A stretch of 6,703 bases of DNA, taken from assembly GCA_030605515.1 (NCBI GenBank), contig JAUWIE010000127.1, positions 1-6,703 of the forward strand, written 5' to 3'. Position numbers and translations under genes: made by a program. The notes beneath the pieces were generated by a model. It had not been told where the DNA came from and did not search any database. It worked only from the letters and a program-made list of their open reading frames with translations. Origin of the DNA: Thermoplasmatota archaeon. Its GTDB lineage: Archaea; Thermoplasmatota; E2; DHVEG-1. This document shows, piece by piece, positions 1 through 4,579 of this stretch (positions are counted from its first letter, which is position 1; the number at the start of each line of letters is the position of its first letter).

Positions 1-557
1 CTTTTACCTCCGCCCATATCTTCAAGCCATAATTTACCAGGCGCAATCTTGGTTACTCTAAAATACCCATCTGTTGTCTTGGTAAAATCCTCAACTGGAG
101 TGTTTTCGATATAGTGATATATCATACTTGCAAGCTCTTCCACCTTCGGAAGGTCATCTTTTAAACTATCAACCCTCTTGGCAGTAACATCGTACTCTTC
201 CCTTGTCATATATCCCTTATCCTTCATCCATCGTACAAAATTTTGTATAACCCGACCAACATTTTTCATCAGCTCTTTGCTTCCTATCACCTTTTTAACC
301 ATGAAATAATCAAGGAATTCACTGATTTCATTAGCACCAATGTTACTTGGTCCAAATATTTCACAGAACTCTTTACCCTGATTGTAGAGTTTATCAAAAC
401 GTTTACTGTCCTTTCCATCGAGATATTGATACGCATAACCATTCAAACATTCCTTAAAATAATACATCGCATCATCATAATATCTATATGTACTTGGTTT
501 TACCCTACCCTCTTGTTCTTTAAGAAACTCATTAAGGACTTGCTTTATCGTTTTCAT
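1..557 (-). CDS. Recombinase core-binding (SAM-like) domain protein, cut at window edge
   Basis: The reverse strand is open from an ATG at 557 to the window edge, giving 185 codons with the 3' end missing. The product begins MKTIKQVLNEFLKEQEGRV and continues with KPSTYRYYDDAMYYFKECLNGY. This pattern (helix, K-P-S/T-T-x-x-x-Y) is typical of the SAM-like N-terminal DNA-binding domain of tyrosine recombinases. A second helical stretch around residues 80-115 (EISEFLDYFM, then NVGRVIQNFVRWMKDKGYM) also fits that fold. The last visible part, TTDGYFRVTKIAPGKLWLEDM, looks like a small beta domain rather than a recombinase catalytic domain, so this may be a non-catalytic relative. No catalytic R-H-R-Y residues are visible. 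An in-frame ATG lies at 566, but a GGGTGA ribosome site at 567-572 sits 9 bases before the 557 ATG, so 557 is preferred. The reading frame is well supported; the function is tentative. Confidence 0.7.
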   Translation of the reverse strand, partial: MKTIKQVLNEFLKEQEGRVKPSTYRYYDDAMYYFKECLNGYAYQYLDGKDSKRFDKLYNQGKEFCEIFGPSNIGANEISEFLDYFMVKKVIGSKELMKNVGRVIQNFVRWMKDKGYMTREEYDVTAKRVDSLKDDLPKVEELASMIYHYIENTPVEDFTKTTDGYFRVTKIAPGKLWLEDMGGGK

Positions 558-587
558 CAATATCATTCACCCAAATATTTTAATGTC

Positions 588-595
588 ATTTATAG
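588..595 (-). promoter_or_regulatory. TATA-like box for the recombinase-domain gene
   Basis: On the minus strand this reads CTATAAAT, about 31-38 bases before the ATG at 557. Transcription would start near 565-570, leaving a very short leader that barely contains the GGGTGA ribosome site. This suggests the gene has its own promoter separate from the cluster upstream of it. The call rests on a box match only. Confidence 0.4.
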
Positions 596-626
596 CATTT
601 TGCTTAACGTTCTTGATGTACAATAG

Positions 627-641
627 GTTGCAAAAAGCAAC
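627..641 (-). terminator. Small hairpin after the Cys-rich gene, possible terminator
   Basis: GTTGC and GCAAC form a perfect 5-bp stem around a 5-base loop that is all T on the minus strand. It begins 9 bases after the stop of the 127-residue gene and before the next gene's TATA-like box, which is where a terminator would be expected. There is no T-run after the stem, so this is a weak terminator by usual rules. It could also be an RNA-processing or stability element. Confidence 0.35.
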
Positions 642-649
642 ACATTGAA

Positions 650-1033
650 CTATATATCAGTGAAGAGTATGTCTATATATTCAACATCATCAGTCCACAT
701 TTTAGAAACCGCTTTCGAAGAGTACCAACCTCTCATTTTTTCAACACTTCCATCGGTATAATGGATTTCAATTTTGTGAACAAACATTGAGAACCCTCCA
801 TCAGGTATGTGATTTTTACATGCTACCTTATCCAATTTAAACTCGTTTACTTCATGCATTTGGGATGGTGTCAAACAGTTGCTTTGATATTTCTCCATAA
901 TTTCCTCAGCATTACATCTATCGTTATCACAAGATTGACAATAATCACCGCATATAAACGATATGATTTCATTATCTCTTTTCTTAATTCCCTCATCCAC
1001 ATTGTATGTCATATACTTCAGCCTATTCTTCAT
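650..1033 (-). CDS. Cys-rich hypothetical protein, 127 aa
   Basis: I do not recognise this protein. It runs 127 residues from an ATG and is open throughout. Its N-terminal half contains six cysteines (28, 32, 35, 40, 53, 72), with the cluster CGDYCQSCDNDRC at 28-40 suggesting a bound zinc ion or other metal. The C-terminal half (about 80-127) looks beta-rich: FSMFVHKIEIHYTDGSVEKM, then RGWYSS and DVEYIDILF. No membrane segment or signal peptide is seen. The ATG lies one base after the stop of the frame-restored zinc-protein gene upstream (TGA-G-ATG), so the two were probably translationally coupled in one operon, which also supports this start. No strong ribosome site precedes it, as expected for a coupled gene. 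A second ATG at codon 8 is a weaker alternative. Confidence 0.6.
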   Translation of the reverse strand: MKNRLKYMTYNVDEGIKKRDNEIISFICGDYCQSCDNDRCNAEEIMEKYQSNCLTPSQMHEVNEFKLDKVACKNHIPDGGFSMFVHKIEIHYTDGSVEKMRGWYSSKAVSKMWTDDVEYIDILFTDI

Positions 1034-1034
1034 C

Positions 1035-1493
1035 TCATATTTTTAATTTTTTCGTCTTATTTTTGGATACCAGCCATACAGGAGCTCTTTCGAATTTCCA
1101 AGCATCCTTGAAATGGATGCAAGCGTTTTAATGCCTCTTGCTGAATCATCGTTCCTGCCTGTGTGACTTTCCAATCTTTTCTATCCATCGTACCAAAAAC
1201 AAAATACTCGTTACCAATGATTTCTGGTGCATGCTGTTCACAGATTACCGCTAGAAGACCCTCTAACTCGGTCTGTTTCACAATAATTAAATCACAATTG
1301 GGGCAAATTATCTACAAATCTTGTTGATGGAGAATAACTGTTCAGGGTCCATGTGAATAAGGAGACAATGTTTTCTGATTTTCGTTTTATCTTCACATTT
1401 TGGACAACAAGTAAAAGCCATATCCTCATAAGGATTCAAGAAAAAATAATGACGTTCACTTTTAACATTCATTTGAGACTTGTTTTTCTTCAA
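1035..1493 (-). pseudogene. Zinc-binding (CPxC...CPxC) conserved protein broken by two frameshifts
   Basis: Three consecutive frames join into one protein of about 151 residues. Frame 1 (TTG start at 1493, stop TAA at 1308-1310) encodes HYFFLNPYEDMAFTCCPKC, then RKHCLLIHMDP and INKICR. After a 5-base join, frame 2 continues from 1305 with CPNCDLIIVKQTELEGLLAV, later EIIGNEYFVFGTMDRKDW, up to LHPF at 1111. Skipping C1110, frame 3 continues KDAWKFERAPVWLVSK and ends at TGA 1035-1037. The lesions (probably +2 and +1) sum to three, so the ends are in the same frame. The joined product matches a conserved bacterial/archaeal family I recognise only as uncharacterised: N-P-x-x-D-x-A-F-T, two CPxC knuckles, IH-x-x-P, GN-x-Y-x-V-x-GT-x-DR. 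As read now, a 61-residue piece and a GTG-started 74-residue piece (1057-1281, with GTGAT 9 bases upstream) would be made. Neither contains both CPxC pairs. AGAGGT 8 bases before the TTG is the ribosome site. Sequencing error is the main alternative to true decay. Confidence 0.75.
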
Positions 1494-1497
1494 ATTA

Positions 1498-1633
1498 TCA
1501 TACCTCTACAGACACAACCCTTGATGTATCAGCAAATTTCTTTTTCTTCTCGTAAATCTTCAATTGCTTTTTCAAGATATTGGTTATTTAGATTTCGTTT
1601 ATGCTTGATATTAAAATCGTGTATCCCTCCCAT
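1498..1633 (-). pseudogene. Small unknown gene, about 44 aa, with a probable 1-nt insertion
   Basis: From an ATG at 1633 the minus strand reads MGGIHDFNIKHKRNLNNQYL and continues EKAIEDLREEKEIC, stopping at TGA 1529-1531 after 34 residues. If one base near 1540 (in an AAAAAGAAA run) is skipped, the frame continues KFADTSRVVSVEV and stops at TGA 1498-1500, four bases before the TTG start of the zinc-protein gene. That tight spacing and the protein-like sequence of the second frame suggest the longer form is ancestral. The product is charged and helical and I do not recognise it. No good ribosome site precedes the ATG. A TATA-like box lies about 56-63 bases upstream. It is the first gene of the minus-strand cluster that runs to 650. 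Because no family is recognised, the frameshift here is less certain than the one in its neighbour. Confidence 0.4.
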
Positions 1634-1688
1634 TATTTTTTTTTAATCAGATATCTGAAATATTCTGCATACGTATTTTTTTTTTAAA

Positions 1689-1696
1689 AATATAAA
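1689..1696 (-). promoter_or_regulatory. TATA-like box upstream of the minus-strand cluster
   Basis: The minus strand reads TTTATATT, followed by a long A-run. A start about 25 bases on, near 1665, would give a leader of roughly 30 bases before the ATG at 1633. The plus strand of the same stretch (AAAATATAAAG) is also TATA-like, so the element could be read in both directions, the other way toward the stem-loop at 1733. Confidence 0.4.
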
Positions 1697-1732
1697 GTGT
1701 TAATTTATGATATACTGCTATCAATTTTTTAA

Positions 1733-1845
1733 GGGAGTTGTAGAGTCGCTTTTAGGTGAGGAGAGGAGAAAAAATGGGATGCAAAAAAATATGCTTTTCC
1801 ATGAAACTCTACAATCTCCCATATACTATTACTAGGATGCATCCC
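1733..1845 (+). ncRNA. Long stem-loop with possible pseudoknot
   Basis: This is the main content of the gene-free stretch 1634-1953. GGGAGTTGTAGAGT (1733-1746) pairs with ACTCTACAATCTCCC (1806-1820) over 14 base pairs with only T1815 bulged. The 59-base loop contains a purine-rich stretch, AGGTGAGGAGAGGAG (1754-1768), that is complementary to the 3' end of archaeal 16S rRNA, and GGGATGCA (1776-1783). The latter pairs perfectly with TGCATCCC (1838-1845) outside the stem, giving a pseudoknot topology. The second segment also lies in the 10-bp palindrome GGATGCATCC (1835-1844). It could be a regulatory RNA, the leader of a small gene, or a 3' structure of the KaiC operon transcribed from the other strand. 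The strand is uncertain. No known RNA family is recognised. Confidence 0.45.
1769..1789 (-). terminator. Oligo-T runs downstream of the KaiC-like gene
   Basis: On the minus strand this contains T7 (1783-1789) and T6 (1769-1774), separated by GCATCCCA. Archaeal transcription often ends at such T-runs. They lie about 165 bases after the stop of the KaiC-like gene, inside the loop of the stem-loop above, and could end the glycosyltransferase operon transcript. Confidence 0.35.
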
Positions 1846-1872
1846 TATTTAAAGTTACCGCATTATATCTAA
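1774..1872 (+). CDS. Possible 32-aa peptide with strong ribosome site
   Basis: An ATG at 1774 opens 32 codons: MGCKKICFSMKLYNLPYTIT, then RMHPYLKLPHYI. It is preceded by AGGAG five bases upstream and by AGGTGA further up, an unusually rich ribosome-site region for this window. A TATA-like element lies upstream (1686-1697 or 1705-1714). The peptide is basic and has two cysteines, CKKIC. Against it, the sequence lies inside a structured RNA, the product is very short and no family is recognised. The ribosome-site match may instead belong to a regulatory RNA. Confidence 0.2.
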   Translation: MGCKKICFSMKLYNLPYTITRMHPYLKLPHYI

Positions 1873-1953
1873 ATACTCAGATTAAATTTAAAAGCTTTAC
1901 ATTTGGGAATCTGTTAATTACTGAAAACATGTAGTGCATTATTTTCTTGGTTT

Positions 1954-2709
1954 TCAAATGCTTGTAGTTGAGATAAACAAACGAAAATGGTCATCTATAT
2001 TTGAAAAAGGAAAAACAAAGTCTAGATGAGTTTTGATACCACCTTCTCCAATTTTGATATACAGTGGTCTAAGTGTATGTTTTGTGCTTCTCATCTTCAT
2101 CACTGAAAGTTTTCTTTTATCCATAGTGGGGTCAAAGTTCAGGAGGATAATTCCATCAACCAGAAATTCTGAAATACCATCTCTGGAAAGATTATAAGAG
2201 CCTAATGGTAATTCTGATGTTATCATGGAAGTACATTGTGCTGCATCTAAAACATTTATTATATAGTGGAGATGTAGTCTCCCTAGAGGAGCGGTGGTAT
2301 CTGAAGGAAAATCTTCAGGTTTGATGAAGTTGATATTATTTTTGAGTTCAGTTTTTTCTACATAAATAGGCACCTCAGACAAAGGTGTCATAGAATCCAA
2401 AACAACCCGATTGTATCCTCCAGATAGGAGTTCTTTGGTCATAACATCATAAACAAGTTTTTTGTTTATATCTAAAAAAATGAATTTGATTCTTCCTTTT
2501 TCTAATGACAATTGAAAGTCAAACCCTATCTCCTTAGCCTGAGTTATGAGGCTGTCAACTTTTTTATCCAATGTCAAAAAAAGACATTTGTCCCCTTCTC
2601 TTAATCCCTCGTATACAAACTGATAACAGAGTATGCTTTTACCACTTCCAGGTGGACCAGAAATAAGGGTAACAGTATCCCTTGGCAACCCACCTTCAAT
2701 ATAACGCAT
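1954..2709 (-). CDS. KaiC/RadA-superfamily ATPase, 5' end disrupted
   Basis: This is a single-domain RecA-fold ATPase of the archaeal KaiC-like group, probably cytosolic and regulatory. Visible elements are IEGGLPRDTVTLISG, Walker A GPPGSGKS at residues 18-25, Walker B RVVLDS with Asp105, LGRLHLHYIINVLDA in the middle, and TSELPLGSYNLSRDGISEFL with VMKMRSTKHTLRPL near the end. The paired glutamates that usually follow strand 2 in KaiC (as in T-x-E-E) are replaced by TLDKK (residues 46-50), so hydrolysis may be weak or lost. The open frame starts at ATG 2709 directly after an in-frame TAG. The family's usual N-terminal segment is present upstream in another frame (see 2710-2743), so the annotated start is probably secondary. 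The gene is third in an operon after the glycosyltransferase and zinc-ribbon genes. The C-terminal tail (FVFPFSNIDDHFRLFISTTSI in part) is not recognised. Confidence 0.85.
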   Translation of the reverse strand: MRYIEGGLPRDTVTLISGPPGSGKSILCYQFVYEGLREGDKCLFLTLDKKVDSLITQAKEIGFDFQLSLEKGRIKFIFLDINKKLVYDVMTKELLSGGYNRVVLDSMTPLSEVPIYVEKTELKNNINFIKPEDFPSDTTAPLGRLHLHYIINVLDAAQCTSMITSELPLGSYNLSRDGISEFLVDGIILLNFDPTMDKRKLSVMKMRSTKHTLRPLYIKIGEGGIKTHLDFVFPFSNIDDHFRLFISTTSI

Positions 2710-2743
2710 CTAAACCATCGACACCTGTTTTTATTCACTCCAT
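2710..2743 (-). pseudogene. Out-of-frame N-terminus of the KaiC-like gene
   Basis: From an ATG at 2743 the frame reads ME-stop-IKTGVDGLDAL, where KaiC-like proteins typically have IKTG(I/V)xGLD-x-x(I/L). Codon 3 is TGA (2735-2737), possibly a mutated CGA or AGA. After TTA at 2702-2704, one extra base (about 2701) shifts the frame, and the protein continues IEGGLPR in the current frame. The ribosome site AGAGGTGG (2753-2760) sits nine bases before this ATG, better placed than anything before 2709. So the original start was almost certainly 2743. Translation from here today would give two residues unless the TGA is read through. Confidence 0.75.
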
Positions 2744-2805
2744 TCTAAGTTTCCACCTCTTGCAAACCAACGGGTTGAAGAGAAAACCTAATGTTTCACC
2801 CCCCT

Positions 2806-2970
2806 CTATTTTTCTCTCCTTCTATATGTATGGCCTACTTTTTCACTATTAAAACCCCTACCACAATACGGACACACTTCAGCATCAAATGGAATATCAA
2901 GTCCACAATCAGGACATTTCTCGAATTTGCCTATACTCTCTTCTGTTGTTTCATAACGCCATTTTCTCAT
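2806..2970 (-). CDS. Zinc-ribbon protein, 54 aa
   Basis: The ATG at 2970 overlaps the glycosyltransferase stop (ATGA), a hallmark of translational coupling. The product begins MRKWRYETTEESIGKFEKC and has one zinc ribbon, CPDCGLDIPFDAEVCPYCG, with Cys19, 22, 33 and 36 in two CPxC knuckles ten residues apart. It ends in a basic tail, HTYRRREK, before TAG at 2806-2808. Zinc ribbons of this short type bind zinc and usually make protein or nucleic-acid contacts. The partner is unknown, but coupling to the glycosyltransferase implies it is made in step with it. There is no membrane segment. The stop is followed by a G-run (GGGGGGTGA) that looks like a ribosome site, but no ATG follows at a useful distance. 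Confidence 0.85.
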   Translation of the reverse strand: MRKWRYETTEESIGKFEKCPDCGLDIPFDAEVCPYCGRGFNSEKVGHTYRRREK

Positions 2971-4088
2971 GTGACTTCCCCATATACAGAAAGTGTATGG
3001 TCTGCAACATTATCCCACGTAAACAACTCAATCTCCTGTTTACCGTTCTCAGCTAATGTCTTCCATAAGGGTTCATATCGTAGCAAAGATACTATCTTAT
3101 TTGCCATCTCATCAGTATCCCAAAAATCAACACTCAGACAATTACGAAACGTTTCAGAAACACCAGATGTTTTTGATACAATCACAGGAGTACCAGCAGA
3201 GATAGCTTCCAACGCTGTGATACCAAAGGGTTCACTCACAGATGGCATCACATATGCACTTGAAATCTGATAAATATACCGTACCTCTTCATCAGTTAGC
3301 AACCCTGTAAAAATAACCTTGTTTGCAATACCCAGAGTGATAGCTTCATTAATCAATCTTGGTAGCATGTCACCCATGCCTGCTACAACAAAGCGGCAAT
3401 CTTCATGTTCCAATACCTTTTTTGCTGCCTGAAGGAAAAATTCAGGTCCTTTCTGAATTGTAAGTCTACCTAAAAAAAGTATGATATTCTGTTTTTCACC
3501 TGCACCAATTGGATACACTGCATTATGCACCACACGAATCTTATCAGGGTTGATACCATATTTTTCAACAATAACCCGTTTCGTGAAATGACTTACTGCG
3601 ATAATCCTATCTGCTTTTTCCATACCCTCTCGCTCAATATCAATAAACCACTGATTTGGATAAAGCCAACCTGAACGGTCATATTCAGTTGAATGCACCG
3701 TTAAAATAAATGGAACACCCAATTTCTCCTTTAATGCAATCCCTGCCTTCATTGTCAGCCAGTCATGACAATGAACAAGAGTATAGTCTCCATTTACTTT
3801 TTGAACCAATAAATCATTATATCTGTATACGCTTTCAAAAAACTGACCTGCAAGCTCTTTATCTTCAGGATGGTCATAAGGGAAAATCTCTGTCTCTCCA
3901 ACCTCTATGATAGCCAAATTATCTTTATCATTCTGTACGCTATGTTTTGTTTTGGGCATATAGAAATCAACGAGTATTTCTTTATCAGCAAGACTACGTG
4001 TAAGCCCATAACAATGGGTACCTAACCCTCCAACTTTGAACGGTGGATATTCCCACCCAATCATCGCTACTTTCATATCCAATACCAT
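2967..4088 (-). CDS. GT-B glycosyltransferase (GT4, glycogen-synthase-like)
   Basis: This 373-residue cytosolic enzyme moves a sugar from a nucleotide-sugar donor to a glucan or glycoconjugate. The N-terminal Rossmann half opens with MKVAMIGWEYPPFKVGGLGT. The K18-V-G-G-L loop is the donor-binding loop of glycogen/starch synthases, and HCHDW at 106-110 is shared with that group. The C-terminal half has FLGRLTIQKG (205-214), VAGMGD (235-240) and the E-x7-E motif EPFGITALE (Glu286 and Glu294), which binds the donor. Length fits GT4 and is somewhat short for true glycogen synthases (about 430 or more), so the acceptor is uncertain. ATGs at 4088 and 4076 are both possible. The second (MKVAMIG) matches the family N-terminus better, and neither has a strong ribosome site. 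It is the first gene of an operon with a zinc-ribbon protein and a KaiC-like ATPase. The frame is intact, unlike several genes to the left. Confidence 0.93.
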   Translation of the reverse strand: MVLDMKVAMIGWEYPPFKVGGLGTHCYGLTRSLADKEILVDFYMPKTKHSVQNDKDNLAIIEVGETEIFPYDHPEDKELAGQFFESVYRYNDLLVQKVNGDYTLVHCHDWLTMKAGIALKEKLGVPFILTVHSTEYDRSGWLYPNQWFIDIEREGMEKADRIIAVSHFTKRVIVEKYGINPDKIRVVHNAVYPIGAGEKQNIILFLGRLTIQKGPEFFLQAAKKVLEHEDCRFVVAGMGDMLPRLINEAITLGIANKVIFTGLLTDEEVRYIYQISSAYVMPSVSEPFGITALEAISAGTPVIVSKTSGVSETFRNCLSVDFWDTDEMANKIVSLLRYEPLWKTLAENGKQEIELFTWDNVADHTLSVYGEVT

Positions 4089-4121
4089 TTACTTTTATTC
4101 CAATTCCGTGCTAAAAATAAC

Positions 4122-4133
4122 CACAATATTGTG
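4122..4133. promoter_or_regulatory. 12-bp palindrome in the glycosyltransferase leader
   Basis: CACAATATTGTG is a perfect inverted repeat. It lies between the likely transcription start (about 4158) and the glycosyltransferase start codon, where a dimeric repressor would block transcription. No regulator gene is seen in the window, and a palindrome of this size in AT-rich DNA can occur by chance. Confidence 0.3.
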
Positions 4134-4180
4134 TTTACAATGTTCTCTTCTCCGACCAACTATGTAATCAGGCAAATCTG

Positions 4181-4188
4181 ATATAAAT
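4181..4188 (-). promoter_or_regulatory. TATA-like box for the glycosyltransferase operon
   Basis: The minus strand reads ATTTATAT. Transcription would begin near 4158, giving a leader of about 70-80 bases that contains the 12-bp palindrome. This and the plus-strand box at 4226 form a divergent promoter region filling the 200-base gap 4089-4288. Confidence 0.45.
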
Positions 4189-4225
4189 ATTACTAAAAAC
4201 CCTTGGGATTTGTTTTTTAGAATGA

Positions 4226-4232
4226 TTTATAA
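4226..4232 (+). promoter_or_regulatory. TATA-like box for the DUF1508 gene
   Basis: TTTATAA is placed so that transcription would start near 4255, giving a leader of about 35 bases that ends in GGAGAG (4275-4280), eight bases before the ATG at 4289. Box, leader and ribosome site are all well spaced. Confidence 0.55.
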
Positions 4233-4288
4233 GGCTATGTTTTATTACAGAGGTTGCTTAAATAAGGAGAATTTGGAGAGTGTAAGTA

Positions 4289-4474
4289 ATGGGAAAATTT
4301 GAATATTGGCAATCAAATAAGAATGGACAATGGTACTTCCATTTGAAAGCAGATAATAACGAAATAATTGCACATAGCGAGGGCTATACAACAAAGGATA
4401 ACTGCATCAGTGGGATAGACTCCGTTAAAAATAATGCATCAAATGCTGGTGTAACTGAAACTGAAACAGAGTAA
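4289..4474 (+). CDS. DUF1508 (YegP-like) protein, 61 aa
   Basis: This is a single-copy DUF1508 (YegP family) domain. Visible signatures are FEYWQSNKNGQWYFHLKADN (residues 4-23), then the EIIAHSEGYTTKDNC strand-turn-helix (25-39) and GIDSVKNNA (42-50), which match the family pattern F-x-x-Y-x-x-x-x-G-x-[WF]-x-[WF]-x-L-x-A-x-N and S-E-x-Y-x-x-K-x-x-C-x-x-G-I-x-S-V-K-x-N. The fold is a small alpha-beta unit that usually occurs as tandem or dimeric repeats; the biochemical role of the family is unknown. It is cytosolic, with a short acidic C-terminal tail. The start has a good ribosome site (GGAGAG) and promoter, and a T-run follows, so it appears to be its own transcription unit. Confidence 0.95.
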   Translation: MGKFEYWQSNKNGQWYFHLKADNNEIIAHSEGYTTKDNCISGIDSVKNNASNAGVTETETE

Positions 4475-4523
4475 GACTAGACATTTCTCGGTAAAAAATT
4501 CGTATTTGGTCTAATTACTCATC

Positions 4524-4542
4524 TCTTTTTTTTATTTCTTTT
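4524..4542 (+). terminator. Oligo-T terminator after the DUF1508 gene
   Basis: An eight-T run (4526-4533), then TTT and TTTT, lies about 50 bases after the stop, in the form expected for archaeal factor-independent termination. Flanking TCATCT (4519-4524) and AGATGA (4546-4551) could pair around it. Since no clear promoter separates it from the next gene, some read-through is likely. Confidence 0.55.
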
Positions 4543-4579
4543 AGTAGATGAATTCTTAAAGATTAATGATGTGTAAAAT

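Noticed and set aside
243..626. Plus-strand open frame of 127 codons
   Set aside because: Antisense to the recombinase-domain gene, which has a protein-like sequence, ribosome site and TATA-like box. The plus-strand product is a run of F/I/L/H typical of a shadow.
809..1111. Plus-strand open frame of 100 codons
   Set aside because: Antisense to the Cys-rich gene; low-complexity hydrophobic product and no ribosome site.
1353..1646. Plus-strand open frame of 97 codons
   Set aside because: Antisense to the zinc-protein family gene and the small upstream gene, both of which read as proteins on the minus strand.
1733..1820. Miniature inverted-repeat transposon
   Set aside because: The 14-bp inverted arms would fit, but there is no matching target duplication in the flanks (TTAA on the left, ATAT on the right) and no second copy in the window.
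2735..2737. Selenocysteine or other TGA recoding in the KaiC-like gene
   Set aside because: The TGA falls where a basic residue is usual, a frameshift follows it anyway, and no SECIS-like structure was noticed.
2760..2805. Small gene after the GGGGGGTGA ribosome-like site
   Set aside because: The GTG frame stops after three codons and the next candidate start is ATT; the G-run has no usable start codon.
2791..3270. Plus-strand open frame of 159 codons
   Set aside because: Covers the zinc ribbon and the C-terminus of the glycosyltransferase on the other strand, both clear by motif.
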